From Adiantum capillus-veneris (lineage: Eukaryota; Streptophyta; Polypodiopsida; Polypodiales; Pteridaceae): 64,000 nucleotides of DNA. Location of the stretch: NCBI GenBank assembly GCA_014529385.2, contig CM043965.1, forward strand, positions 10,064,912 through 10,128,911, read 5' to 3'. Below the pieces are notes generated by a model. That model was given only the letters and a program-made list of their open reading frames with translations, did no database searches and was not told the DNA's origin. Both the position numbers and the translations under genes were made by a program. Numbering within the stretch: position 1 is the stretch's first letter; each line of letters starts with the position of its first letter. This document shows positions 43,650-57,109 of the stretch, piece by piece.

Positions 43650-45789
43650 GATCTTAAGAATATGGTGAAAGGATATGAGTGGAACTACATAGATGAGTTG
43701 GTTAGTGGAAAGACCGCATCAAAGTTAAGGTGTAAGACGTGCGGCCGTGCCATAATTTTAGTGAAAATACTCACAGGAAAAAAGAACGTGTGTTCAAAAT
43801 TCCTGGAAACGTGGCAACTTGCAAAACCCCCCCAAGAGGTATTGAAGAAAAATTTCTTGAGTGGGCGCTCAGGGCAAAGAGAGCACATCTTGAGGGGAAA
43901 AAAAAAGGGTGGTCCCAAAATGACAGTTCCATCTATGGCTAGCGATGTGGAGATGACACTCAAGAATGATCAGAACTCTCCCTTGACCCCTGCTTATAAT
44001 CAAGGAGGGTGTCATTCATCCTTTGTTGGGGCTTGTAGCTCTAATGCCACTGCAAGATGTGCTAACATAAGCCAAAGTGAAGCATGGACTAGAGGATAAC
44101 CTGTACCAAGTGGTTCTACTTTATCAGGCATTTGATAAAGAATGACTGCTTGAACTCCATCTTAAGTGGATGCAAGCATTTGTTGCATGTGGAATTCCTT
44201 TTAATGTCATTCAAAATCCTATCTTCAAAGATGCTTTAATGAGCAAAACAAAGAAGGGTTTTGTGGTACCTGATTTTAATAACATGTGGACAGAATATGT
44301 AGATAGAGTGAAAGATACATCAAAGAATACTTTAAAGCACACAACCCTTAATTATGTGCCACAGTATGGATGCACAATCGCTCTAGATGGTTGGACAAAT
44401 TATCAAAAGAAACCATTGATTAATGTGATGTTGATTTGTCCAAGAGGATCCATCTTTCTTGAAGCGATCAGCACATCCCTGAAAGAGAATACTAGTGGAT
44501 ATCTTGCTAGTGTATATGAGCGATCAAAAGAGTATGGGGACCTAAAAATGTGACAACCATTGTCACACATAATGCATCTAACTACAAAGCAGTTGGAAAA
44601 GAAATTGAAGCAAAGTATCCAAAGATTACATGGGTTCCATGTGTTTCCCACACTTTCTGCTCTTGAAAGACTTTGGAAAAGTTCCTTCTATTAAGCAAAC
44701 TCTTCTAGATACAAACCACTTGGTGAAGTTTATAAGAGAGCATTCATTTTCTTACGCTCTATTTAGAACAAAGTCCCCAAAAAGAACTTTACAAATTTTT
44801 TGTGTGACCCGTTTTGTGACGACGTATTAAATTCTCTCTACACTACAACAGGTTAAAGCAGTCCTTGTTGAAACAGTGGCACATAGAAGATGAGACATTT
44901 GGATTGATAAATATCCCAAGTATGAACCTACTGCTTCCAAATGCTATCAGCTTGTAAACTCTTCTGGTTTTTTGGAGAAATGCAGACAAAATTGTTACTG
45001 TCACAGAACCCTTCACTCATCTGATATGATTAGTGGACAAAGAAGCCTCTATGTTTGGATGGTTTTCAGGTACATGCATGAAGCCTCTTGCAGGTTAAAA
45101 GGCTGTACATCTTATGTAGGAAAAGAGAAAGCCATGGTGATGTCGTTTGTCAAAAGACGATGGGAGCAGCTACATACTCCTTTACATGGAGCAAGGTTTG
45201 TCTTAGATCTCAAGTTCCAGATGCACGATCAATCTTCAAACAATGAAGTGATCAGTGATTTCAAGAAAGTTTGTGCCCAACTATTAGAAAATGTGGATGG
45301 ACATGTGGCATACACACAGAAGATGGCCTATACTAGCAAAAAAGGAATGTTTGGGGATCCTTGGCATATAGATGCTATCAAGACGATGAGCGCACCAATT
45401 TGGTGGAAAGAGTATGGTGGAGAAAAAGTGGAACTTGAACATGTGTTTGTGAGAGTATTGTCTGTTTCCGCCTTAAGTGGTAGCTATGAAAGAAATTGGT
45501 CTTATTTGCTTTTGTGCATACTAAAAACAGAAATCGATTAAGTCCTAAACAAACGGCGGACTTGGTGTATGTATTTTGTAACATGCGACTTATGCATAAT
45601 CCAGCAAAGTTAGCCACACATGTCACTGAAGAAAACTTTGGACACTTTTAAACACACAAAGCAATTGCAAATGAGCTCAACTCCGATGATGAAATGGAAT
45701 GGAACCCGGAAAATATTGATCCGGAATGTTCAGATGTCAAAGAAATTAATGACAAGGTGCATGTGATTGAGGGGACGAATGAGCTATAA
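43650..45789 (+). pseudogene. hAT-superfamily transposase remnant
   Basis: The plus strand shows a BED-type zinc finger (CKTCGRA and, one frame over, FKIPGNVATCKTPP, 43720-43830). The central hAT block is ACGIPFNVIQNPIFKDAL and GCTIALDGWTNYQKKPLIN at 44170-44430, then VTHNASNYKAVGKEIEAKYP (44555-44630). RFVTTY follows (44810), then the C-terminal dimerisation block WWKEYGGEKVELEHVFVRVL and GSYERNWS (45405-45505) and TKNRNRLSPKQTADLVYVF (45520). Frameshifts and stops separate these blocks, so it is dead. It would have bound element ends and carried out cut-and-paste transposition. Terminal inverted repeats were not found. Confidence 0.85.
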
Positions 45790-45851
45790 AGTTTGTACTA
45801 TATTCACAATTAATTTTGTAATGCGGAAAAAGCTATGTGGAGTTTAGCTTC

Positions 45852-45857
<6 letters not shown>

Positions 45858-45890
<33 letters not shown>
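45858..45890. repeat. (CT)n microsatellite
   Basis: CT run of about 33 bp, followed by further pyrimidine-rich sequence to 45930. Confidence 0.95.
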
Positions 45891-45893
<3 letters not shown>

Positions 45894-46106
45894 TTCTATT
45901 CCCTCTCTCATTGTCTCTCTTTCTCTCCATCTTCTTTCTATCATTGTCGGATAGAGGGAGGGAGAGAGAATAAAACTTACACAATTGCAACAACATCTGA
46001 CATGTTCATTTGTTCCAACAAATAGAGATTTACATATCAAAAAGAGGCTTTAGTTACAAATAATGAGATTTAAGATACAAAAAGAGCTCATTATTATTTG
46101 GGAGAT

Positions 46107-47940
46107 TTAATTTAGATCATGGGTTGGATCCCCTAAAACATCAGACACGCGAAATTTTGAATTGCCGAATGGATCGCTTGGACCAACATTTCCTATCTCT
46201 TCTTTGATTATAGATCCATATCTTGCCTCGTACCATGCCAACTTTATTTCTAGCTCTGCTATACAAGCACACAACATGGCTGGGGTCTCTCCTTGACTGG
46301 CCAAATCCACACCTTGGATTGCGAGTTGCTCAATGACTGTTGTTTCTTTAGGAAAATATGTGTAACTCATTTTGCAAGAAAGGTCGTCTTGATTGGCTTC
46401 TTGAGCATGAATCTTCTCGGCTGGTGGGTGTCCTTTGCTGACACCTCCTATAGTGGGACGATCATTCCAATCTACTTTGAGTCACAATACATAATAACAA
46501 TAGCATTGTTGCACAAATTAAATTGCCACTTGATTATTATCATTATTTGGTGGCAATTTGTATACTTGGATAAATCTTGAAAGAATATTTCTAGCGAGTA
46601 CAACGTGTTGCAAATTTGAAACTTCCAAGGGAGAAGATGCCTTAGCATTTCCACTAACTCGAATCAATGTATTGTGTGCAAAATGATTTGGTCACAGCAG
46701 CCTACATTGCTTGTAATTCAGTGGCTCCCCTTGAAGTTCTGATTTGTCCTCTAAGAATGCAACCAAAGCGCTAAGATCTCTTTGAGCCACTCCGATCTCT
46801 GCCTCTTTGTAAATTTGTTGTGCCAATGCGTGAATAAGCAAAGGATCATCAGGCTACTATGCATTCTAGCCGAGAGCAATATCTTCCATATCTGAAATGC
46901 AAAACAATAAACTTTAATGAGCAAAGTCTATATGCACTTAGAAAAGAGAGATGGCTTAAAGGATTTTGACGATCCACCTTGAAATACTTTAAAACCCTAA
47001 CTTGAAGAACTTTAAAGACTTAACTAAAAATACAATTAAAGATCTAGTCTGAAATAACATCACACATTCCACACCATCAATGGCAAAAAATATTGTTACT
47101 GGTTTAATCATCAACATGCCTCAAGCCAGATTTGGTTACAACATGATAGCCAACATTATGGGCTCCATTCAAACAAAGGCTTAAATCCCATATTTTAGGC
47201 CTATCTAAGGGTTTGGGAAACTTTCCACTTGCAAGATGTTTGTTTACATTTTGCAAAAATTCGCGCTTCGGAACCTCGGAGGGCTCTGGAATACATGCAA
47301 TCAAGATTTTAAGAGTATATAAGAGACTATCTATATCAGATGCTTTGGTGAAAGGAGGAGGATTGGTGCTAATATTTTCAAGGACAATCCATGGATAATC
47401 TCGCTCGAATTAAGCTCTAGTTTGAGGGTTGAGATTTGGGAGCTTGGAAAATGTTGCCAAAGTGTTCGATGGTGTACTTTGTCCCTAGTCCGTGGTCCCA
47501 GCATACACTCCTCGCTCACCAAAATGTAGTAGAATATTTCTAGTGTGTAGGTCGTTGTGAATGAAATTGTGAGTATGCACAAATTTCATCGTGTGCAAAA
47601 GAGCGTTGCAGATCTTCAAAATGTTATCTATGAATTGTTGTACAATTCCAAATGTGTGATGAAGCTCTCTGATTGCATGCTTGCTTCCATCATGATGACA
47701 GGCCTGAATCCACTGCTCAAGCTGACCTCCATTCCAAATCTTGAAGATCAACATGGGCCTTTTGCTATAACGAACAAGATCACGGGGCAATATCACGTGA
47801 GAACTAGGTCTAGACCTATGTGTGCTGCCACCCAATTTGTAGATAATACTTTGAGAGTAGTTGGGCTCGTTTTGAGTTTGGATACCGAGTATGGAGTCTA
47901 TCTTGTTGTGTCCAAATCAAGTGCATTTCTTTGTTGAAAA
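46107..47940 (-). pseudogene. decayed protein-kinase-like gene
   Basis: The minus strand from about 47940 encodes a kinase-like fold in pieces. KIWNGGQLEQWIQ (47740) resembles the hinge and helix D. FVHTHNFIHNDLHTRNILLH (47530-47590) is the catalytic loop H-x-D-L-x-x-x-N, here H-N-D-L-H-x-x-N. After a stop, PWIVLEN and FTKASDIDSLLYTL (47310-47390) match the P-x-x-x-P-E and D-x-x-S-x-G region of the C-lobe. The first Gly-rich loop was not found. 46107-46370 is an 87-codon minus-strand frame (MSYTYFPKETTVIEQLAIQG) of unknown nature that may be the 3' part or a separate remnant. Several stops. Confidence 0.55.
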
Positions 47941-48923
47941 TTCCATTTAAATTGTGAATAATATGACTTCCAGTTTTCTTATTGGGTGCCACAGAGGTGA
48001 GATTTTTGTGTATATAGCATTAAGGAGTACCCACATTAGACAATATGACAAGTTTTCCTTCTTTAGGTGCTCTCTTTTTTGGCACATCCAATATGACCTC
48101 AATTAAAGTCTCAATACTCATTATTCGTTCAAGGTTGTGGAATAGCTAGCAAAGTTGGAAGAGTTCATCAAGCGGGCTAGCTCTCTAGTCCCAAGCCGAC
48201 CAGTCTATGTTTGTGTAGCAAATTCTAGTAGGTCGAGAATAGTCCAAGCTAGTCTAGAAGACTCTAGTAGGTTGATCATGGTCTAGTAGGTCGAGCCTAA
48301 TCCAACCTATTCTAACATGGTTCGACAGGTTGACCTGGGTCTAGTAGGTTGAGCCTACTCCATAGACCAAGGTTGAGCCTAGTCCATACTAGTCTAGTAT
48401 GGTCTTGCAAGTTAATTGCTCTAGCTAAAGACTATTCTACCCCCCTCAAGATCCTCCCTAGCAATACCAGAGAAAGCATCAATGTTTATTATCTAGTAGA
48501 AGTTCTCCACCCCCACCTCCACTACCTCTCTAGGCATTAACCTCAACCACCTTTTTGCCGCATTTGTCAGCTTTTCTACCACACATTCTAACACCTTCTT
48601 TATCTTCTTGAGAACCACCTTCAAAAAAACAATAGCAATGGAAGGACTGTGAAGCATTTTGGCAAAAGTCAATATACAATTTCCTACCGTTAGGGATCTC
48701 TCTACATAGGATTTAGATGAACATGTAGGTAGGTTTGTCTCTCACTATCACGGTCGTGGTCTCAACTGTGAAGATGCTCTCTATTGCATTTCCTTCTACC
48801 TTGAATAGATTAGAAGACAAATGGTATAGCCAGTTTTTTGATAGCCACTTTGTTGATTGGGCGACATTAAAGAAAAGTTTTTGTGAGATCTTTTGACCAA
48901 TTGACTTCCAAGATAAGGATTTG
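47941..48923. other. no gene; short degenerate GTCTAGTAGGTTGAGCC repeats
   Basis: 48180-48420 contains several variants of TCTAGTAGGTTGAGCCTA and TAGTCCA in loose tandem. Nothing else recognised. Confidence 0.5.
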
Positions 48924-49166
48924 GATGAGTTGGGGAACCTTGTGCTCTAACTAGAAGAAACCTTTGTAGAGCTCCTAATTAGAACAAAGGCATTAGTTAG
49001 AAAATCTTCAATATCTAGAAGACTTCATGATAAAGAAGTGGGTGAGATGAGTTGGGGAACCTTGTGCTCTAACTATCAGAAACCTTTGTAGAGCTCCTGA
49101 TGAGAACAAATGCACTAGTGAGAAAATCTTCAATATCTAGAGAACTTCATGATAAAGAAGTGGGTA
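48924..49166. repeat. tandem duplication, two units of about 122 bp
   Basis: Units 48924-49045 and 49046-49166 share GATGAGTTGGGGAACCTTGT, the GAAACCTTTGTAGAGCTCCT block and GACTTCATGATAAAGAAGTG, with a handful of differences. Confidence 0.9.
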
Positions 49167-52100
49167 GAGAAGGCTCTTCCAAACGCTTCTCAATGGAAGC
49201 TAAGGGAGTCCCTCGATCTTCATGCTACACTAGACGAATTTGTATCTACTAGAATTGAAGGAGGAAGGTGGCAATTTGTGTGTATTTTGTAGGTCATAAC
49301 CATATTTAATCATAAACTACAAATTTGGATAGATATTAAGTAATTTCTATGGGATTCTAGAGGTCATGATGCTAAACCCAGTTTTGTCATGTTTGCTATA
49401 TTTAGCACTTCATCATTGTCCCCAAGGTTCCACTGAGTAAGAGATCCATTATTCTTTTGACATGCTCCATGGCTACTTTTGAATCCAAAGATCCAAAGGG
49501 AATTAATAAAACATGTATAGGATCTATATTGAGCGTGACTATAGAAACTTTGATGATAGGTCCGCAGAATGGCAAAAAAGAATTTTTTTTGTACCTCAAT
49601 CCCCCGCCCCTCGCCCCCCAAAAAAAAAAAAAAGGGAAAAAGAAACCATATGTTTTGATGACCAACCCATTGAAGTTAATGGGGTATTTTATCTCATGTC
49701 CTACAAAACTCCCTACTCTTATTTATATGCATTCAATCGTAAGAAACGGTTGTTTTGGGCAAGATGCACTGGTCCATCAACTTTGGAGGCTTGTTGTGAC
49801 CAAGAGATGAGAAATTTTACAAGTTTCTCATTTTTTCTATATATAGTAGTCCTTGAACTATAAGCTCATGAAAGGAATTTTCAAAATGAGTGGATCTACT
49901 ATGGTTTTGGAAATTTTTTCCAAAACCTTGAAAGGACACTTTTATGTCCTATTAGGTTACCAGACTAGTGTTAAGGGGCAATTCTTGGGAATGATGCCTT
50001 AGAGAACGAAACAAACTGCACCAGAATTAAACCTTGGACTCCTACCATGCTTTGAGCTCTTTGAGCTCCTTTTTGAGGTGCTCCAAAGCTTCCTGTGTTG
50101 TGGATACTTATCTTGCCGAGCAGAGAGAGATCTTTCCTCTTGAAGAGCTCATCACAACTTTACTACATCCGCTTCTCTATGTAAATAACTCAAGGGGTCA
50201 AATGCACTTTCCAGGAGAATGAAGTTGATGTGACTCTCCTAAGAAACTAGCAATATTGAGAAATATAAACTTGCTACACTAAAATGTCTCATATTCTTCA
50301 GCAATCAAAAAACTAAACCATCATCACATACTATGCTATATAGCATATTAGGTCCCCCAAAACTCAAGGAAGATTAGATTTATGTTATACCATGCCACTT
50401 ACACAATAAAAATTGCATTTGAATTTCAAAAAAGGCACCAAAAAAATCATAAAAATGCTAATTTCGGCCAAAAACAGGATTATGCAATTCTTGTAAGTTG
50501 GTCATAACTTTCAATTTTAACACTTAGTTATCTCTAAACGCATTTGAACATGTTGAGAACTATGAAGAATTATCCTCTGGAATCTAAATCTCACAAACAG
50601 GAAGTTTAGAGTGGTATAGTTGAAAATTTGAAAAAAGGCCAAAAACAAGACTCGTTTTTTCACACAATTTACGTTCAAAAATGTTGTGCAAGAGTAAGGT
50701 TAATGGTGAGATCAATATTCCCAAAAAAAAACCAAGTTTTAATCAGCTCATAAGGCAATTTTGTGGATGTATAGCACCCAAAAATTCATTTTATACTCTT
50801 CAAATAATTCAAGCAAAATGGTCACTTAACAGGACATAAAAGTGTCATGTTACCATTCTAGCGTTTAACCTTATTGCCACTTCTATGAGAAAAGTGGAGA
50901 TGACAACAAGGATTGATACGATTTCAGGGGCTTCAATATTTGTAGCAAAGTCTTATTGTTGCTCTCATAAGGGTTGGTCCCCGTATCAAATATGGTTTCT
51001 CCCTATGGTCTCTCAAGTGACATGCCACCTTTGCAGATGACTCCTCTTATGCAAGCTATGCAAGGCATATTCTACCACTGAGATTTTACCACACTAATGC
51101 ACATGTGGAATCTCAAAGCTTCTCCATAGCCATTGCTTCCATCCTTGAGCATACATAGCAAACACCCCATGCTCCTTTTAGCCACCAAATTGCATGATCT
51201 TACATTTTTGATGTGGTATGGTCACCATCAAAGCCAAGACACTTTTTCCTAAAGGATCTCCACCCTCTTGGCATTGCTCTGATGCAAACCCAAGGGGTCC
51301 ACCTTAAAATATGTAGTTGTGGCATGTAGTTCATCAAGAGGGTGTTTCAATTTCAAGGAAGTTGCAAGTTTACATCGACAAAAGGCGTTTTCTAAATCGC
51401 GAAAAAAATATCTACACGTTTTAAATGGAGAGGGTCATTCAACTCATGAAAAGACGTATATGAAGCTCATGTGAAGAGGGGTTATTTACCAAATTTTGCT
51501 TGAACACATGTGATACAGAGGATTTTCGAATAGTGGAGGCCTTGGGGATGCAAAGGACCACTACAACAAGGATTACCAAAAGCAACGTGATTCTACATTT
51601 AGTCAAGGTTAAAAGCCAATATGAGTTTACTTTTCAAGAAATCAGTATAATAGATTTTCACTTCACCCCTTAGTTGCCACCTTCCACCAATGTGTTCTTT
51701 CCCAAGACCTGCTACAATAGATAAGAGAACCAATTGGGGTCCTTACCCAAACCCAAGAAGCACCTTTAGGGTTGCCTCTTTTGATCACACTCCCCTCCCA
51801 CAATTTGTCAAGTCATTTGCTAGCAAACAAGGGAGAATAACCCTCTCTAATTGTGGATATTAATGGTGTATTTTTGGGCATAGTACTAGATCTATGTAAT
51901 AGCTCAAGGCATTGAATAAGGCAACAATTGACAAGCCTATTGCAATAAGTATTTCTAGGAACACATTTTAAGATGTTTCCCTCTACAACACTCTTCACAT
52001 GGATTCCAAATTCTAAAGTGATACTAAGAATTATTTAGTCTTTGTACCTAGTGGCCAGCCCTAGTGGGGGCATCTACTTATGCAAACTACAAAGTCCTAC

Positions 52101-52547
52101 ATGATCTCTTTCCTATTGACTCCCCTCATTGATTACAGGAGCCCGTATCTTACAATATTTATCTTTGGGAAGAAATTCTCTAGTCTGATTTTTGATGCCA
52201 CAACTCACTATGCCAACTTTGGGTCTCAAGCCTACTAGACCAGCTTTCTTCACAATCACCATTTCTTACCAAAAAATTGTGTACTACATTGTTTTTGTTA
52301 AGAAATCTCCCTAGCAAGTCAAAGATCTCACTCTTGGCTGAATTTTTTGTTGGTGTGCCTTCCTCAAGTGGAGGGTGACTTCCCTCTTTTGATTGGATGG
52401 CCTTGGAAAAGGGACACCAAGGTTGTACATGATTGGGGAAACACTGGGTTGTCCTCATCGACCTATTAAGCTTGAAGAGAGCATAGACACAAGTATCACT
52501 CAGAGTGTCCTTACTATTCAATCCACATTGGAAAACCCTCTTGAAAT
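49167..52547. other. no gene recognised
   Basis: 3.4 kb with scattered short open frames but no motif I can name. 49513-49863 is a 116-codon plus-strand frame of unknown nature and 52180-52547 a minus-strand frame of about 120 codons of unknown nature, both cautiously left unassigned. 50440-50860 is A-rich. Confidence 0.4.
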
Positions 52548-53321
52548 TGTTAAGTATGGAGCCTGATTTACCCTTGTAATTTTCTGTGGTAAAAGCGCAC
52601 ATTTGTAAGGCCCCCATTATGAGGAGAAGCCATCGTGCGTGAAGGAAAATCACTCACCGGAAACCAAAATTTTCACGGACAAGAATCAGGGGCAACTTTA
52701 AAGGCCTCAGGGGCGGAGGCCCCCGAGACTTTTTTTCCACCGGAATATTCTTTTTCGTCGGAATATTATGGCCGGACGGCGGCCGGAAAGTGGTCGGAAA
52801 ACAACCGGTCGGTTGGCCGATAGCCAGTAGTCAATGGCCGATGGCCGGTGGTCGGAAGTCAATGGCCGGTGGCCGAATTCAAAAGCGGACTTGTCTTCTC
52901 AAGGGCGGCCACACATGGGCGGATTGGAGGGTCCGATTTGGACTTATTCGCACAAGGGCGGCTACACATGGCTATCTCTCATAAGAGAGGGTAGCCCTTT
53001 TGGCCTATAAAAGGAGGCCATTTCTACACACATTTCATAGTGTGAAGTTGATGCAACAAGGTGAGTGTGAGGTGGTGAGAGTGAAGCAAGGCGGGAGCTC
53101 CATTAAGGGTATAATCCCTTTGTAAACTACTTCTTGTTTTGAAGTACTAAAGCCATTGAGTGGCTGCTTTCCTGTGGACGTAGCCCACATTGGGTGAACC
53201 ACGTATATCGTGTGTACTCTCTCTCTCTCTCTCTACTCTATAATCTCGTGTATATAAATCTGTCTCTCTCCATTAAGTAATCTACTCAATTATCTATTTA
53301 GCTACGTCTTATTTCCTAACA
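52548..53321 (+). repeat. 5' LTR of copia element 2
   Basis: TGTTAAGTATGG...TTTCCTAACA. Contains the GC-rich hairpin segment (one mismatch relative to element 1), the GGCCGGTGG minisatellite and the TATA box. Confidence 0.95.
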
Positions 53322-53323
53322 AC

Positions 53324-53335
53324 TGGTATCAGAGC
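53324..53335 (+). promoter_or_regulatory. primer-binding site of copia element 2
   Basis: TGGTATCAGAGC, two bases after the 5' LTR. Confidence 0.95.
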
Positions 53336-53394
53336 AAAGTTTGCTCGTAGCTAAATTATCTCAAGGAAAGGATTCCTTGAATTGAGTGGGAGTT

Positions 53395-56300
53395 ATGGCG
53401 GAGGAAGGAAAGCTCAAGATTGAGAAGTTCAACGGCAAAAACTACCAACATTGGAAGATGCAGATTGAAGACTATCTCTACCAGAAGGACCTCTATTTGC
53501 CACTAAGCGGTCTTGCGAAGAAGCCCGCAACAATGGCAGATGAAGCATGGATTGTCCTTGATCGAAAGGCACTGGGAACAATCCGGTTAAGCTTGGCGTC
53601 AATGGTGGCCTTCAATGTTTCGGAGATGAAGACCACGGAGGACTTGATGAAGTCACTTGACGACTTCTACGAGAAACCATCGGCATCCAATAAGGTATTT
53701 CTTATGAAGCGCTTGTTCAATCTAAAAATGGCAGAGAATGGTTCAGTTGCAGAACACCTAAATGAATTTAACACAAACATAAGTCAACTTCGATCAGTGA
53801 AAATCAATTTCGATGACGAAGTACGAGCTCTCCTTATACTATCATCTCTACCGGATAGTTGGGACAGCCTTGTGATGGCTGTAAGTAATTCTATCTCTGG
53901 CACAAATACTCTTAAGTTTGATGATGTTGTGGGTGTTCTCCTAAGCGAGGAAATGCGAAGGAGAAGCACAAGAGAATCATCAAGTGCTGCACTATCAGTG
54001 GAAACAAGAGGAAGGCTTAAGGAGAGGTTCAAAAACCAAAAGGGTCGTGATCGCTCAAGGCGGAGCAAGTCACGCACAAAGTCAGTTCTTGAATGTTGGA
54101 ACTGCGGCAAGAAGGGCCACGTCAAGCAGGATTGTTGGTCCAAGAAGAAGAAGGAGACAGAGTCTCAAGACAACAAGCCAACATCGGAGGCCAATGTGGC
54201 AGGTAAAGTAGAGCAAGATGCTCTAATTCTCTCATTAGACAATGTGTCTAATTCCTGGATAGTAGATTCCGGGGCTTCATTCCATGCGACACCACACAAG
54301 CAACATTTCCAAAACTACACCAAAGGTAATTTTGGGTATGTATACTTGGGAGATGATGAAGCTTGTGAGATTGTCGGCAAAGGTACAGTTTCTGTCAAAA
54401 CTACTAACGGAAATGAATGGAAGCTTAAAGATGTTAGGCATGTTCCTTCTCTTTGCAAAAATTTGATCTCTACAGGACAATTGGACGATGATGGTCACAA
54501 CATTGCATTCGGAAACAAACGGTGGAAGATCTCAAAGGGATCTTTGGTGGTTGCCAAGGGTGAAAAAGTCGGTACACTTTACTTGTGTACTGTTAGCACG
54601 CAACCTTCAGCTTGTGCAGCAACTACAGAAGTTGACAGTGCGGTGTGGCACTACCGACTTGGGCATATGAGTGCCAAAGGAATGCAAATCCTTCAAACAA
54701 AGAAGCTTCTACCAGGTTTGAAAGAAGTGGACTTAGAGTTCTGTGAAGATTGTGTTTATGGTAAACAAAAGAGGGTAAAATTTCAAAAATCAGGAAATGA
54801 AAAAAAAAATAAAAAACTTGAGTTGGTTCATTCTGATGTTTGGGGTCCTGCAAGTACACCATCACTTGGTGGCTCATTGTACTATGTAACATTCATAGAC
54901 GATGCGACTAGAAAAACATGGGTTTATGTCATGAAGAATAAATCCGATGTATTTTCCATATTTCAAAGGTGGAAAGCCTTTGTGGAGAATGAAACAGGTA
55001 CCAAGGTTAAATGCCTCAGATCCGACAATGGAGGCGAATATTGCAGCCAAGCTTTTGAAAGCTTTTGTGCTAGCAATGGCATTCGGAGGCAAAGGACAAC
55101 CCCAAGGACACCTCAACAAAATGGGATTTTGGAAAGGATGAACATGACAATCATGGAATGAGCACGAAGCATGCGGCTACATGCAGATCTACCGCTTGAG
55201 CTTTGGGCGGAAGCTATAAGTACGTCTGTGTACTTAATCAATCGGTCACCCTCAACAGCATTGGATGGGGGAGTTCCAGAAGAGGCATGGACAGGTAAAC
55301 CGGTGAATTATGCATTTCTCAAAGTGTTTGGGTGTGAGGCTTTCATGCACATAGATAGAAGCCTAAGATCAAAGTTAGATGCAAAGTCCAAAAAGTGTTT
55401 CTTCATTGGCTATGGAGAAGGAGACTTTGGGTATCGCCTATGGAATCCTGAAGATGGTAAAATCTTAAGGAGTAGGGATGTAATTTTTAACGAACAAAAT
55501 ATGTACAAAGATTACTTGGAAAGAAAACAAACAAAAGAAACAGGTGATGAGTACATGGAGCTTGAGGACGGTGAAGACTCAAGGACTGCAAACGGTGACA
55601 ATGTGCAACAACGTCAACCAAATGAGGAGCCTCAACCTATTCCCCGAAGATTTATAAGAGCAAGTAGACCTCCAGAAAGGTTTGTTCCTTCCTTCAACCA
55701 TCTCTTGATCTCAGATTCTGGAGAGCCGGAATCATATGAAGAAGCTATGCAACATGAATCCAAAGAAGAATGGACGAAGAGCATGCAAGTGGAGATGGAC
55801 TCACTACATCGCAACCAAACATGGGAGTTGGTTGAGTTTCCTAAAGGTAAGCGGGCACTTCAAAACAAATGGGTGTACAAGCTAAAGGAAGAAGAAGGTG
55901 GGAAGAAAAGGTACAAGTCTAGGCTTGTGGTAAAAGGTTTTTCTCAAAAGAAAGGTATTGACTTCAATGAAATATTTTCTCCTGTTGTAAAAATGAACTC
56001 AATTAGGCTTGTCTTAATCCTTGTGGCTGCTCATGATCTAAATCTCGAGCAAATGGATGTAAATACAGCATTCCCTCACGGTGACTTAGAGGAGGAAATC
56101 TACATGCTTCAACCAAAGGGGTATGAAGTAAAAGGTAAGGAGAAAATGGTTTGCAGATTAAAGAAGAGCTTATATGGTTTAAAGCAAGCATCAAGACAAT
56201 GGTACTTGAAGTTTGATCGATGGATGTTGGATCATGGATTCACAAGATGCAACTCGGATCACTGCGTCTACACGGAGAATTTGGGAGATGGGAAATTCAT

Positions 56301-57049
56301 CATCCTAATGTTGTATGTTGTATGTATATTTTAAACTAACGAAGGATATGTGTCCAAAGACACAAGAGGAGATAGCCTATATGTCTAAAGTTCCATATGC
56401 TGCAGCGGTAGGTTCTCTAATGTATGCTATGGTCTGGACAAGGCCAGACATTACACATGCAGTGGGAGTTGTGAGTAGGTTCATGGACAACCCAGGTAAA
56501 GAGCATTGGCAAGCTGTGAAGTGGATACTTAGGTATCTAAAAGGGACAACAACAAATGCTTTGTATTTTGGAGGAACTGATATTTTTCTAGAAGGGTATG
56601 CTGATGCAAATATGGCAGGTGACAAAGATACTCGAAGGAGCACTACTGGCTATGTGTTCACGGTTGGAGGCACAGCAGTAAGCTGGGCTTCAAAGCTGCA
56701 GAAAGTGGTTTCACTTTCTACCACGGAAGCAGAGTATGTAGCAATGACGGAGGCAAGCAAAGAAATTATGTGGCTTCACAAATTCTTAAAAGAGCTTGGA
56801 TTCAAACAAGACAATTGTGTCTTGTACAGTGATAGCCAAAGCGCTATCCATCTTGCGAAGAACTCAACCTTTCATTCAAGGACAAAGCACATTGAGGTGA
56901 GATATCACTTCATACGCACTCTTTTGGAAGAGGGACAACTAAAGCTAGGAAAGGTGCATACAAGTGAAAATCCTGCAGACATGTTTACAAAGGTGGTCAA
57001 CAAGGAGAAGTTGAGCTTTTGCTCATCTTCAATCGGCATTCAAGGATAA
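53395..57049 (+). pseudogene. copia gag-pol, element 2, inactivated
   Basis: Same start MAEEGKLKIEKF and domain order as the 16197 gene. The protease keeps D-S-G (near 54265), unlike element 1. A TGA at 55159-55161 replaces the CGA codon of element 1, inside integrase just after the third catalytic block. The frame is open again from 55162 to about 56320. Where element 1 has YVDD the sequence reads LMLYVVCIF and ends: a net 227-bp deletion removes the catalytic aspartates and about 79 codons, and the remaining RNase H region (56336-57049) is shifted by one frame. It could not make a working RT. Confidence 0.95.
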
Positions 57050-57098
57050 GAAGCCAGAATGGAAAGCAGTCACAGGTTTGGTTTGGAGATCAGTCTCC

Positions 57099-57109
57099 AA
57101 GTGGGAGAT
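57099..57109 (+). promoter_or_regulatory. polypurine tract of copia element 2
   Basis: AAGTGGGAGAT before the 3' LTR, identical to element 1. Confidence 0.9.

Noticed and set aside
52180-52653. 157-codon minus-strand frame as a gene
   Set aside because: It runs across the copia element 2 boundary at 52548, so the fusion is an artefact; the part outside (52180-52547) could not be identified.
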